40,736 bases of DNA from Chara braunii (GCA_003427395.1 BFEA01000210.1:120621-161356); one strand, 5' to 3'; counted from the stretch's first letter, positions 30,741-40,736 are shown. Numbers and translations: made by a program. The notes: a model not told the origin generated them from the sequence alone.

Positions 30741-31211
30741 GACGCACGCAACCCTTCCATTATGGTTGAAGGACTGATCCATTTCCCGGATCAGCCAAGG
30801 GACCAGCAATGTGATGATTAGGACTTGAATGGACAATGCAGCATCAACGAAGCATCAGCAAGCAATGTTTACCCATATGCACACGAAAATGAACAATGTA
30901 GCACAGTGGAAGACTCAAAGATACAACCTGACCAATCGGACACTGACTCGACTCAGCCCATCAATCATCACACATGTGAGAGAGAAGGGATGGACCACAT
31001 ACACGGAAGAAAGGTCCCTCCTTGAGAACGCACATGGGGAGAAACCACGGATGAAAGGAGGAGAAAGACGAAGATGGAGGTGAGGGAGTAGACCAGAGTC
31101 GCGATAGCGCAGTCCAAAAATAGTCTCCCTGTCGAATATCCAATCCATGTCTGCCCCTGCGATGTCGAATCAGATCCCAGGCCCCATAGCCTGACATAGC
31201 CCCTGCCTGTA

Positions 31212-31213
<2 letters not shown>

Positions 31214-31306
<93 letters not shown>
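31214..31306. repeat. (CT)n microsatellite
   Basis: About 46 uninterrupted CT units. A (GA)n tract of opposite sense lies 975 bp to the right. Confidence 0.97.
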
Positions 31307-31308
<2 letters not shown>

Positions 31309-32277
31309 GAGAGAAGAAGAAGAAGACCTGTGACGAACTAGGTTCTGAAACGCATGACTATCTGCACGACTGTATTTCGGGGGTTGAGTGGGAGGGGGTG
31401 ACCCAATTGCACAAGCGCCCACGTCTTTTTGAGAAAGCTTGGTCCCATGGCGGTTGGTAGTTGGGGCGCGCCTTAGCGAGCGCAGAAAATTGCCAGAAAT
31501 AACTGTTGTCGTAGCTTCTTTCTTGTTCTGCTAAAAGTGGGGAAGGGAACTTTGGCGCGATCGTCGCACGGGAAAAATCTTTTTGAATTTTGAAATACGG
31601 GAATTAGGACTTTAATTGGGTTAGGAATTGGGGACATCGTAATTGGTCGCGGATTTTTATTGCAGCAACTGCACAATGCTCCTTACTCACGTGCGCTTTG
31701 CTGCGTCCTGTCCTGCGCTCAGTTCCCGCCGCGCCTAAATTCTAATCGCGACTGTAATCTCTGCTTGCTCCTTCTTGGCAAGCGCGGGTGTAACTGTAAT
31801 CCTCTCCCTCTTGATTTCCTTCCGCGCTAAAACCTGCACCTCTTTTCTGTCTATCTCATTGGCCAAGAAGATGCATGATCGGATCGATGTGTGGAGAGTG
31901 GCTATGTCCCCCACGTCGCGGCCCAGTCATGCACCTGTAGGCACTCCCTTCTTCTCTCTTCCTCCTGCTTCAGCGTAATCCGGAATTATCTCGCGCAAAT
32001 ATCGAGTGCTAAGAATTTTTGCAAGCGCGACTAATTCGGTCTCTAATCTACACTTGGGAGTTAGAGCGGTAGAGAGGATTGGCTAACGAGCAGAGACGAG
32101 ATAGTGAGTAGGGAGTTGGGTGATCCGACGGGCTGGTACTGGGTATGCGGGGTTGACGTGTGGTCGTGACGGACTGTGGCACACAGGCGAACCTGGCTTG
32201 CATGCTTGGACTAAGCGGGGTGACAACTTCAGGTTGTCGGTAGGTGCGAGGCGACGGACTGTCTGCAACGAGGAAAC

Positions 32278-32280
<3 letters not shown>
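31307..32280. other. Unassigned DNA between opposed microsatellites
   Basis: Several GCGC-containing words occur (for example GGGCGCGCC near 31,463). Frames up to 67 codons on either strand match nothing known. No splice-bounded exon is convincing. Confidence 0.45.

Positions 32281-32361
<81 letters not shown>
32281..32361. repeat. (GA)n microsatellite
   Basis: About 40 uninterrupted GA units, opposite in sense to the CT tract at 31,214. Confidence 0.97.
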
Positions 32362-32364
<3 letters not shown>

Positions 32365-33060
32365 TGTGTTGAAATGGTGTTATCTCTTCGCATCCTCTGT
32401 ATAATTTTGATCTTGGTTTTGGCTACCTTCGTTTGCGGCAATCTCGGATTTTCTTTTCTTCGATGGATGTATGAATTATCCCTCTCCCCCATCTCTTTCT
32501 TTTCGATACAGAATGTATGACGGTTGCAAGATTGATTGATTGCTTGAATGACTTAAAAATACAAATATTGTTGATCGCTAAGCTAGGGGATTATGATATG
32601 TATGGAATGATTGTCCTGTTGATGTATGGGAAATTGCTTCTTCTCCTTTCCCTTTGTGCACCAATGCCTCTGTGTTGATCGTTTGCGTATTTTTGCACTA
32701 AGTCCATAGATGTCCTCTCCCTAAATAAACCAGGGAAAGATTAGATGTATGCATAACGAGTGGGCTCAAACTCTGTTGGAAGCAGATCATGTGCACGCAC
32801 GTATACGAATGACCACGAAAAGGCAGTCATCACGTATACGTGTGTCTACATGTTCCGTCTCCGACCCGTCTGCACCTTGCACGCTCAGATGAATGAATCA
32901 AGTCTTTTTCATGAGATATGGACATCGACGTTCCATTTTGGGTCACTGACCGCGATTTTCTGAGGGTCTCGAGTATCGGAGTTACTGGGAGAACGAACAC
33001 CTCTTTCGCCAATCGAACTTAAGGCTTCCGACCTACCCCTGTCAAACTGAGAACAATCGG
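32362..33060. other. No recognised gene
   Basis: Unique-looking DNA with no long frame and no repeat seen elsewhere in the window. Confidence 0.45.
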
Positions 33061-33531
33061 TTGTGTGCGTGGGACTTCCAGAAGGCCATAGGGCGAAATC
33101 CTCGAATTTCGGAATACCCCGAAACATGTTGCCACCAGTACTACGTGAAACCGGAATTCGTCGCCATCGAAACTAACTTCCCTCCCTTCTATCTTCTTCT
33201 CCCTTATCACAATCTAACGGTCGTCCCTTGGGACGCGATAGCTCCCTGCTGGCCCCAAAGGTCATGCTCTGAGTGTCAGCAGTATTACACCTATCGGGGC
33301 GCGGGATTTATCAGACGAACTTGTTCTGAAGCTGAGCGCCGAGAACACAGTCTTCGGTTGAGGTCGTCCATGTCAAATTCAGAAATTTGCGAAACCCGTC
33401 GACGACAAGTGTTTACACAGAGAGAGAGACCCACTGTGTTTCCTCTGTACACAGAGTACGAACCCGCCCTAGGTGACGAGGCCAGTGAACCTAGCCGCCA
33501 GACTTTGGGAAGGGTAGAACAGAAAATCTAG
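33061..33531 (+). CDS. Open frame of 156 codons, unknown
   Basis: A Cys-containing frame (TCC near residue 22, CSEC near 69) with a mixed, protein-like composition and a charged end. It has no motif I recognise. It starts at an ATG without a clear promoter context and ends at TAG near 33,531. It could be an exon, a relic of a mobile element, or chance. Confidence 0.25.
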   Translation: MCAWDFQKAIGRNPRISEYPETCCHQYYVKPEFVAIETNFPPFYLLLPYHNLTVVPWDAIAPCWPQRSCSECQQYYTYRGAGFIRRTCSEAERREHSLRLRSSMSNSEICETRRRQVFTQRERPTVFPLYTEYEPALGDEASEPSRQTLGRVEQKI

Positions 33532-33805
33532 TCCTTCACCGAACCACTTGCACTTTTGTCCTTGAAACTTGACACTGGAGATCTCAGTTCCGACCTGGGA
33601 CTCCACCCCCCCCCCAACTTTCCTAAAAATCATTGGCACACCCCTTTTACGCATTTTTGGGTCCACACGCCCACTCCGAAACAGGAAGTCACATTGGGCG
33701 TGAGGTTGGTCGTCACAGATCCGTCTCCTCTCTCTCTCTTCCTCTCACCTGATGAAGCGCCACAGCCACGAACTAACTGACGAAGGTGCCGTCTTTCTGA
33801 TGCAG

Positions 33806-33838
33806 GTCACTGACAGAGAACCCATCTATGGCGCCCAG
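33806..33838 (+). CDS. Candidate 33-nt microexon
   Basis: TTTCTGATGCAG precedes 33 bases translating as VTDREPIYGAQ, and a consensus donor GTGAGTAC follows. The exon is in phase at both ends. The donor is strong, but one short exon without neighbours is weak evidence. Confidence 0.2.
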
Positions 33839-34072
33839 GTGAGTACTTGACCCCCCGTGGCTATGGCCACCGATCTCCACTCTCCTCCTCCCTACCACTA
33901 TACCTCTACCTCTACGTAACACAACGCCTGGAACACTGGCGCTGCTCCTCGAAGACTAACGCTGCTCTAGCAGTGTGGCGCCCCAGGAATGGTGAGTGCC
34001 TAATGTGCTGGTCTAGAGGACTGGCCCAGCTATATAGTGCTGGGCCTGGCTGAACAGCCCTCGGCTTCTGAT

Positions 34073-34107
34073 GAGGACCATCGGATCTAGTATCCGATCG
34101 ACGGTCC
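34073..34107. other. Bulged hairpin
   Basis: AGGACC and ATCGGAT pair with ATCCGAT and GGTCCT around a five-base loop, with a four-base bulge on one side. It has 13 pairs and no known role. Confidence 0.45.
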
Positions 34108-34600
34108 TGATGGCAGGCCCGAGTCCTGGACCAGCGGCCTGGCCTCAAAACGGCCTTCCTGGGTCCCTACCGGCCATCCAGGCGATCCTACTGATGCAGC
34201 AGGACTCCCTCACTACGGGACGGATGCGAACCTGGTCTACCTGGACCTAAATGACGTCCACAAAGTGGAAAGTCCGAAACAGCACCACTGGGCCAGACAA
34301 AAATAGACCAGACGACAGACCCAGAAAACTAAACAAATACTGACTTGAAAGGGGACCTGCGTGGCACAGAAATCGTGCCTGGCCTGGATAAATGGCTGTG
34401 GGCCTCCAGGTCATGCGTCTAAAATGATTGTGCGGCCTGGGCCCCCCCAAAAGGGCCCCTGTGCAGGCCTCAGCATGTAACAAGGACCCTGAGACAGCAG
34501 CAGTGATTGCTTCCTTCTGGAGAAGGACTTACCACTGCTCTACCCCCACCAAGTAACCCTCTTAATCACTCCCCTCAACCCTCCTTGCCGCGTGCTAGAC

Positions 34601-34860
34601 CCTCTTTTTTTTTTCTTTTTTTCTTTTTAAAGCACCTAGGGAGAGGCTCCATCTATTGGAGGGAAGCAACACCTGCTGGAAAACGGGTCCCGCACCACAT
34701 ATAGAGATATGAAATCAGGTCAAGAGTCTCGTGAGAAACCTGGCAGCATTGATTACTCTGGAATCCAGAGGATTGCCTGAGCAGATTTCTGGAAAAAGGG
34801 AGAGAACCTCTTCGCCCTGTGCCAGGCGCCAGGTATCTGCTACTACAACCTAGTTCCTCC
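34601..34860 (-). mobile_element. LINE 3' UTR fragment
   Basis: A T-rich run (34,601-34,627) is the A tail. The minus strand then carries GGAGCC, ATAGATGG-type sequence and hairpin 1 (34,675-34,680 with 34,688-34,693, one mismatch). Further upstream, CCTCTTC..CC..TGC..GGCGCCA at about 34,808-34,832 matches the LINE-A 3' UTR at 9,662-9,690. Hairpin 2 is deleted. No protein part remains. Confidence 0.65.
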
Positions 34861-35050
34861 CTCCTCCCTCTTGATTGCACATATATCGAAAGAACACTAG
34901 AACTCCTAGCCTCCCCTTCCATTCTCTCAATGTTTCGCTTATTGCTTCCCCCCCAACCGAACCATTGCAAGGCTAGTTCCGTGGGAGGAAAAGGATCAGC
35001 AAAGAATTCTGGCGATCGGAGAGTTGCCCCTGGTTGAAGTGAGAACCAGT

Positions 35051-35091
35051 TCCTGAAGGTTAGTTGGAAGAGTTCCTGAAGGTTAGTTGGA
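35051..35091. repeat. 20-bp tandem duplication
   Basis: GTTCCTGAAGGTTAGTTGGA occurs twice in a row, with one or two bases between the copies. Confidence 0.85.
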
Positions 35092-35272
35092 ATATCATTC
35101 TTGAACTAATTTGTCCCCAAAGTGAAGATTGAGCTGATGACATTGATTGCTTCTCCTTGGGAACGATTAACCATAGCCCTCTCCTGGTCCCTCCTGGTCC
35201 TTCGTTGAGCCTGTGACTGACAATCCAGGGATATACTGATGAAATGTGCCCTCTGTCTTGTAGTCTACTGGA

Positions 35273-35510
35273 ACTTTTTTTAAAACAATCGATGCCCGGG
35301 ATGCTACACTGTAGCAGGGGTGATATGAGCGTCCCCCAATAGCACTACAGGTTTGTGGCTCCTGTCTATGGGTGGGAAGCATAAACCTGCTAGAAAACAA
35401 GTCCAGCATCCCTGACTGGCACAATTGGTATATAGGCCTGCAGGTCCCACAGCATTGATTGCTCGGGGAGACCCCAGGGGATTGACCGCCCAAACTGTAA
35501 GAGAAATACT
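35273..35510 (-). mobile_element. LINE 3' UTR fragment with both hairpins
   Basis: A T run and AAAACAATC at 35,273-35,290 match the LINE-A end at 9,425-9,440. Hairpin 2 has arms 35,309-35,314 / 35,345-35,350 (CTGTAG / CTACAG) and 35,317-35,320 / 35,333-35,336 (GGGG / CCCC), and its loop reads GCTCATATC on the minus strand. Hairpin 1 is 35,389-35,394 / 35,402-35,407 with one G-U pair. A CAGCATTGATT block at about 35,450 is shared with the fragment at 34,744. Confidence 0.65.
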
Positions 35511-36587
35511 AAAATGCAGCTAAACAGCTGAACCTAGACAATCGCCATGGCATCACCGTATTGATCGCTCTGTCTGAGCAGGGGTCGACTATAATTCTAC
35601 CAGTGAAACCACGAAGCAGCTGTCGGGAAGCAAGCCTGACGTTCCATGGACTGCCTTAATCACGGGAACCACTGGTCCATGCCTCCTCTGCGCCCCTCCA
35701 AGTTGCTGTCTGCAATAAGTAGAAAACGGCCGCATACTGGCGGCACGTTGAGCCTCAGCAGTCTTGTCTGCCTTTTCCCCATATTCCCCAAATGATAACG
35801 AGACACCACCATCTATTATTCGTCAAGAAGTATAGAAACAAATACTAGAACAGCCTCAAATGAAGGTAATCAGGGGGATGAAGAGGTGTGAATTATGGTG
35901 CCCTCCTGAGTTGGCACCATAGCTAGCCCACAACCTCCCCTTTCTCCCAGAAGAGCTTTCTACGGAATGACACTGCCCCCTTCCCAAGCCTTGTCGATGC
36001 CATGTCAAGTCCTTTTAACCTTGGGAGTTACACCTCGCATCTCCACCTACCCTCATCTTGGCAAAGTACCTTCCACAGGGTCTAGTCTAGTGGAAGGTAC
36101 TTGTGAAACCCTAAGGCCGTAAGTACCATTGTGATTGGAGCTGTTGTGAACCCGAAACCCTAGCGGTCCATCCTCACTTGATGTCATCCCCATCTTCATG
36201 CGTTATACGACTACATTCCACTGAATATATGTTGTGGTTATTAAGCTGTATCTCGTCCAATTGTGAGACCAGACACAGCTATGATCGATTACCCTGCGCT
36301 GTGTTCGGTGGTATACAGAAGCAGCTGGCCACATGCAAGGGTGGATTCATCCACTCGCCATGTGAACGAGTGAATGAAAACATTGAAAAGCATTGTTTCT
36401 TCTTCTTCTTCTTCTATTTATTTTTTAAAGCCCGCTCGCAAGGTCTCTATTGTTTCTGAATTACTCCAGACTTTACACTTCACAGTGAGTGATACCCCAT
36501 GGTGTCCTACTTCCACACCTACTGCGCTCAACACTTCAGCTCTTCAGTGTTCAAATCAAGGGTAACCATGTATGAACACCTTTCTTA
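35511..36587. other. No recognised gene
   Basis: Contains unique-looking DNA. A short IR of the form GGAAGGTAC/GTACCTTCC lies near 36,067-36,101. Frames up to 93 codons are not credible. Confidence 0.4.
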
Positions 36588-37211
36588 TGCTTGTACTCCA
36601 CGTGCTTCCGTTGTGGAAATTCTTGAAGTAGGTTGGGGCTCCACACGAATCTAAAAGTGTTTTCTTAACGTTTCACTGTACCCGCTCAGTCCGGGGCCTG
36701 GACCGAGTGTGGCGGAGAGGGTTCCAGGCCTGGAAGTTCGTCCTTTTTTTTTTGTTTGTTTGTTTGAGAATGGGGCACAGTGCCTAGGGCTCATATTACC
36801 ATATGTGATACAACGCAGACACACAGCTCTTCCCATTAGGGCTGGAAGAGCCTTCGCAACTGCTCCCATATAGACAGCAGGCTGTGGAGGCTCTCTCTTC
36901 AGCTAAGAATTTGGCTAAATGTATCTGGGAGAATAAAATGGACTGAGGCTTTTGTAAAGCATATGACGAGGCGGAACTCTCGTAATAACAGCGCCCATTG
37001 CGGTATGTGGAGCCCCGCTGCGGTGTTACACTATTGGCGGAGTTCTTACTACCACCAGTACCCCTGGGGGTCTTAGGCCCCCTCTGGGGAGGCTCTGATG
37101 CAAATGCATATGGACCTGCACGGTGCACCGATTCGGCCACCGCGTTAACGGCTTAAAAACGTGGAGGTACTGGTGAGATTTTCCACAAAGTAAGCATGTG
37201 GAGTACAAGCA
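36588..37211. mobile_element. Terminal-inverted-repeat element, 624 bp
   Basis: The left end TGCTTGTACTCCACGTGCTT (36,588-36,607) and the inverted right end (37,192-37,211) match at 19 of 20 bases, and weaker pairing continues for about 12 more (TTGTGGAAA). TTA flanks both sides (36,585-36,587 and 37,212-37,214), a possible 3-bp target duplication. No transposase is inside, so it is non-autonomous. The superfamily is not certain. A 3-bp TTA duplication would fit PIF/Harbinger-like insertion. Confidence 0.6.
36796..37140 (-). CDS. Open frame inside the TIR element, 114 codons, unknown
   Basis: A Ser/Gly/Pro-rich first half (PPQRGPKTPRGTGGSKNS) is followed by a more ordinary second half (LFSQIHLAKFLAEERAS). 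It resembles a gene piece more than transposon sequence, so captured host DNA is possible. No family is recognised and no start context supports translation. Confidence 0.25.
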   Translation of the reverse strand: MAESVHRAGPYAFASEPPQRGPKTPRGTGGSKNSANSVTPQRGSTYRNGRCYYESSASSYALQKPQSILFSQIHLAKFLAEERASTACCLYGSSCEGSSSPNGKSCVSALYHIW

Positions 37212-37638
37212 TTATATCATGTGCCATCCATGCAACTACTTATCTACGTCCTCATTCCATGCATTTACCTACCGTCCATCAACGTTCAGGGTTCTTGCCA
37301 ACTCGTTTCTATGGTAAATCACGATACCAGCCTGCAGCAATCTCAATCCTCAAGTGCTCTGTTACTGTTACCTGCATCACCTCATTGCTGTTTGCTACCA
37401 TCTTCCCCCAAATAGAATAATCGGTTATTATCGCTGTATATAGACTGAGAATTGTGGCTCAAATACAGCCATAATGACTGTATGTTCTATTCAGGTGAAC
37501 ACCATAGCCAGCTACGTTCGACAGTGTACTGCTGCGTACAGCCCTTTTTCTGCCATTTCTCTCCTTTTTTTCCGTGTTCAAGTTCGACAGCCTTGAGGTA
37601 TCATCATGATTCAGAGTTATTTTATCCCATCAGGATGA

Positions 37639-38028
37639 TCAAAGTACCCGGAAATTAGGGATGAAGGGCCGGCAATCCCCTTAAACCGTTACTCAATAGC
37701 TAACCCTCCCCTACCCGAAGGATGACAAAAGACCAAGAATGCAAAGGAAAACCCCCTACAAATGAGGGGAGAAATCGAGGAAGTGTTGTTGTTGTTGTTG
37801 TTGTTGTTGTTGTCGCATGTGTCGTCGTCGTTGTTGTTGTTGTTGGTGTTATTGTTGTCGTCATCACCGCTGCTGCCACTGCCGACACCGTTGGCGTTAG
37901 TGTTGTTGTTGTCACGGGTGTCGTCATTGTTGTAGTTGTTGTTGGTGTTGTTGCCGTCATCATCGCCGCTGCTGTCACTGCCGACACCATTGCCGATGTA
38001 GATTGTATAGTTGGTGTCGCGTGTGCCG

Positions 38029-38066
<38 letters not shown>

Positions 38067-38970
38067 ATTATTGGTGTTGTTGTTGTCATCGTCGCCGCTG
38101 CTGATGAATGTATGGATGATGATGCGATTGCTGGCGTTGTTGTTGCAGCCGATGCCGGGACAGGCATCGGCAGCCCGACCACAAGTGCCCAGCCAGATAT
38201 GGGGTCTCTATGCTGCATTAAGCCTGGCCCTAGTAGTTGTGGTGGTTTGGACAGGGGGGCGGGGAGAAGGGTATTTCTTGCTACTTAGGTGGGGCAAGGA
38301 CCTGAGGTGGGATACGATAGGTGCGCGCTAACGCGCCTAGCGCTGACCTGCACTACGGACCAGCCGGCGAGGCCCGGCTGCACTCTGGAGACTGGTGCAG
38401 TGGCAACCATCGCTGCTCCTGGTCATCCTAACTGCCCGTCTGGTTGTTTCGACTAGACGACGGTGCACTTTCCACCTGGCAGCTTGGGAGACAGCACGTG
38501 GGTGTGAGGGGCGTAATTTTGTTATCTGGTTGCGCGCTCTACAATCGGGGGCGATGGCTTCATTGGTTCAACTACAACAGGATGCGGCTGACTGTTTGTT
38601 GACCATTTAGGAGGGCTGCGTGTGCTTGCGAAGGATTGTGGAGACTTTGTCTGGGAAGGGAAGGGATTGGCACGCGGTTGAAGGGGGGGCGACGGTGTTG
38701 CTGTCCTGGACGGAAGACTCGATGCAGAATATGTTGGATGTCATCTGGGAATTGGAGGAGGCTCCTCAGCTGGATGACCTCATTTATTGGCGGCAAGCGA
38801 AGACCCTTATGCAGTGGTGCGATGCCATCTTCACGGAGGGTCGGGCCCTGTGCGATGCGATCGAGGCGCAGGCAGCTACGATGGCATCGGCTGCAACAAC
38901 AACACCAGCAATCGCATCATCATCCATACATTCATCAGCGGTGGCGACGATGACAACAACAACAACAACG

Positions 38971-39018
<48 letters not shown>

Positions 39019-39398
39019 GCGACACACGCGACACAATCTACATCGGCAATGGTGTCGGCAGTGGCAGCAGCGGCGATGATGACGACAACAACACCAACAA
39101 CAACTACAACAATGACGACACAAGCGACAACAACAACAACAACAACAACACTAACACCAACGGTGTCGGCAGTGGCAGCAGCGGTGATGACGACAAGAAT
39201 AACACCACCACCAACAACAACAACAACAACGACACATGCGGCAACAACGACAACAACAACAACACTTCCTCGATTTCTCCCCTCATTTGTAGGGGGTTTT
39301 CCTTTGCATTCTTGGTCTTTTGTCATCCTTCGAGTAGGGGTGGGTTAGCTATTGAGTAACGGCTTAAGGGGATTGCCGGCCTTTACCGGGTACTTTGA
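37639..39398. mobile_element. Long foldback element with 518-bp arms
   Basis: Bases 37,639-38,156 are repeated inverted at 38,883-39,398 with high identity. Both outer ends read TCAAAGTACCCGG, followed by GGCCGGCAATCCCCTTAA. Most of each arm is GTT (or AAC) triplet repeat with shared point changes. The 726-bp spacer (38,157-38,882) differs. Long arms of this kind fit a Mutator-like or foldback transposon, but no transposase and no convincing 9-bp target duplication are seen. A transcript through it would form a long duplex. Confidence 0.8.
38552..39348 (+). CDS. Frame spanning the foldback spacer and right arm, unknown
   Basis: An ATG at 38,552 opens MASLVQLQQDAADCLLTI and meets a TAG near 38,606. 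The same frame then runs to 39,348. Residues encoded in the spacer (LLSWTEDSMQNMLDVIWELE, then a helical stretch to about 38,890) look like a real helical protein. The rest is Thr repeat from the ACA triplets of the arm and is probably not meaningful. It may be the remnant of a captured or element-encoded gene. I do not recognise it. Confidence 0.3.
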
Positions 39399-39473
39399 TA
39401 GGCTAGATAGGAGGGCACTACACTAATAATGAATTGACACGTGGGGTGGCCCCCTCAGGTACCTTGTGATGCA

Positions 39474-39696
39474 TTAGGGTTATAAGAGCAGCTGGTTAAT
39501 CCTCCCCTGGTATGGGGGAGTAATCAATGCCTCTGCATAAACGATATACACAGTCATGATCGGGTTAAATTGGGATGGCCACGTTAGGGTTATAAGAGCA
39601 GCAGGTTAATCATCCCCTGGTGTGGGGGAGTAATCAATGCCTCTTCTGCGTAAACGATATACACAGTCATGATCTGTTTATATTGGGATGGCCACA
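39474..39696. repeat. 110-bp tandem repeat, two copies
   Basis: TTAGGGTTATAAGAGCAGC at 39,474 recurs at 39,584. The units match closely except for a 3-base insertion in the second. Each contains a small hairpin (TCCCC / GGGGGA). Confidence 0.88.
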
Positions 39697-39734
39697 TGGC
39701 CTATCTGCATGATTCCCATTTCATCATATCATTG

Positions 39735-39883
39735 CACAGGGACGCTGGACCCGATTTTCAGCAGGTTCTGCTCCCCACCAATAGATGGAGCCTTCGCTGC
39801 AGGGGTCACTTGATGAGGATGCTCTTATCGCCTCGTCAAGTGGACTTCCTGCCCTTGAAAAAAAAAAAAAAAAAAAAAAAAAA
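39735..39883 (+). mobile_element. LINE 3' tail with both hairpins and A tail
   Basis: Hairpin 1 is 39,744-39,749 / 39,757-39,762 (GCTGGA / TTCAGC, one G-U pair), then CTCCCCACCAATAGATGG and AGCC. Hairpin 2 is 39,807-39,818 / 39,831-39,842, a 12-bp stem CACTTGATGAGG / CCTCGTCAAGTG with one G-U pair and a loop containing GCTCTTATC. A26 ends at 39,883. The stem is unlike that of LINE-A, while the loop is the same. Confidence 0.75.
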
Positions 39884-39919
39884 GGATTAGAATTTAGATC
39901 TTTTTATAAACAAATGCAT

Positions 39920-40460
39920 GATTGTACCATTCAGCCTCGTGAGACATCCCCGGCCCTGGACATGGCAGGTTATCCTGGCAGGCCATTGGCCGCCAGCAGC
40001 AACAGCCACGACATTTGTAGAAAATATGTATAGACTGGGAAGGAGGGTTGTGATTTGGGCACTCTTGTGGCAAAGGTGCATTCTGGCCATGGAAAAAGTA
40101 CGGGTGGAGGAGTCGGAGATTGAGGAACAGATTCGACAACAGATCCAGCTGGAACTTACGCAGAGATGGTCGGACGCAAAGTCACAGCTAGACCTTCTTA
40201 AACAATCAGGAGACATTAGGGGACAGATCACAAGCTTCTGCACGGATTGGATAGGTGGGGAAAGAGAGGGCTGGATAGCAAAAATAGAGTGGAGCGGGGA
40301 CAGAAGAGAAGAGACACGGGAACTAGACGAAATGAGAGATTATCGTTTGATTTTTAACGACTGGACTAATATAGAACCTTCATTCCCGCTACGCCCTCCC
40401 TCTGACTTCCAGGACCCTTTTCCACCACATGCCCTGTCACTGGTTGAGATCCTGTCTTAA
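39920..40460 (+). pseudogene. 5'-truncated LINE: intact ORF2 C-terminus
   Basis: The open frame ends at TAA 40,458-40,460. From about residue 11 it follows the LINE-A tail: PW-like block, RRVVIWALLWQRC, then a long charged helix (EEQIRQQIQLELTQRW...LDLLKQSGDI), a GGEREGW motif, FNDWTN and DPFPPHALSL. The function of this ORF2 tail is unknown. It is present in three copies here and follows the zinc ribbon. The copy begins near 39,920-39,950, so the rest of the LINE was never copied or is lost. Unlike LINE-A, this segment has no stop or shift. Confidence 0.75.
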
Positions 40461-40736
40461 ACTCTTTTTGAGCTGTCCTGATCTGCAGAAAAAGGAACCT
40501 GCCCTGGTGCCCCCTGGGGAGGGATCCTGCTAACTTTGACAACAAAAAACAGCCGGAGAGAGTTCTCCTCCAAGTGGTATCAGTGCTCATAACCATGACT
40601 CTGTATATAATCTGTATATGGGATGCTGGACCCGCTTTCCAGCAGGTGATGCTCCCCACCAATAGATGGAGCCTCCCCCTGGGTGCTAGTGGTGACTGCT
40701 CGTATCAGCAGCACCAGCACTGGCAGGGGTTGTGTT
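40461..40736 (+). mobile_element. LINE 3' UTR with both hairpins, cut by window end
   Basis: This is the UTR of the preceding LINE fragment. Hairpin 1 is 40,625-40,630 / 40,638-40,643 (GCTGGA / TCCAGC). The CTCCCCACCAATAGATGG and AGCC block follows. Hairpin 2 is 40,683-40,694 / 40,709-40,720 (GTGCTAGTGGTG / CAGCACCAGCAC, two mismatched positions) with loop ACTGCTCGTATC. The A tail would lie beyond the window. Confidence 0.78.

Noticed and set aside
30961-31422. Arg/Glu and Leu/Ser alternating frames at 30,961-31,422 and 32,120-32,492
   Set aside because: They translate the CT and GA microsatellites only.
33061-34500. LTR retrotransposon around 33-34.5 kb
   Set aside because: No direct long repeats, primer-binding site, or gag/pol motifs were found.
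37722-38288. Long Val- or Thr-rich open frames at 37,700-38,288 and 38,784-39,359
   Set aside because: They are translations of GTT/AAC triplet repeats in the foldback arms, open in several frames and both strands.
37630-39407. A 9-bp Mutator-type target duplication around the foldback
   Set aside because: The flanks TCAGGATGA and TAGGCTAGA differ at about five of nine positions. Other end placements were no better.

Overview
The window looks like repeat-rich nuclear DNA of a plant or streptophyte (charophyte-type) alga. Three things suggest this: L1-type LINEs whose ORF1 has a DUF4283-like fold and a zinc knuckle, a Penelope-like element (PLE) with an N-terminal GIY-YIG endonuclease (a type known from the green lineage), and GT-AG bounded short exons. 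A Chara-like genome would fit, but the species cannot be proven from the sequence. There is no bacterial operon structure, no rRNA and no CRISPR array. Almost everything recognisable is a mobile element, mostly decayed.

Layout. 1-4,257: a (CT)n tract, then a minus-strand PLE whose zinc knuckle, coiled coil, SAP-like domain, GIY-YIG nuclease and reverse transcriptase lie in one frame broken by stops. 4,258-8,040: non-coding DNA with tandem duplications, a set of three hairpins that share a loop but not a stem (6,573-6,861), and a non-autonomous repeat that ends in a SINE-like tail. 8,040-20,845: an old LINE (LINE-B) split by a complete younger LINE (LINE-A, 9,402-20,595). The 12-bp target-site duplication (TSD) of LINE-A is visible, and removing the insert restores the LINE-B frame. 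LINE-A has ORF1, an extra middle ORF, ORF2 (endonuclease, RT, zinc ribbon), a two-hairpin 3' UTR and a poly(A) tail. 20,846-22,770: two foldback elements, a probable host exon and small tandem repeats. 22,780-25,990: fragments of a third LINE (LINE-C), including a diverged copy of the middle ORF. 26,000-30,500: minisatellite DNA, more copies of the non-autonomous repeat, a second probable host exon and a truncated LINE end. 30,500-36,580: opposed microsatellites, mostly unassigned DNA and two LINE 3' ends. 36,588-37,211: a terminal-inverted-repeat element. 37,639-39,398: a long foldback element with 518-bp arms. 39,474-40,736: a tandem repeat and two more LINE ends.

How the parts relate. LINE-A and its truncated relatives supply a coherent retrotransposition module. 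The short non-coding repeats carry the same hairpin 1 and GGAGCC box at their 3' end, so they are plausible parasites of that LINE machinery. The stems of the tail hairpins change in a paired way between copies, which argues that the RNA structure is what is conserved. Two short in-phase coiled-coil exons on the minus strand (28,856-28,930 and 21,731-21,799) suggest that this DNA sits inside the introns of a host gene.
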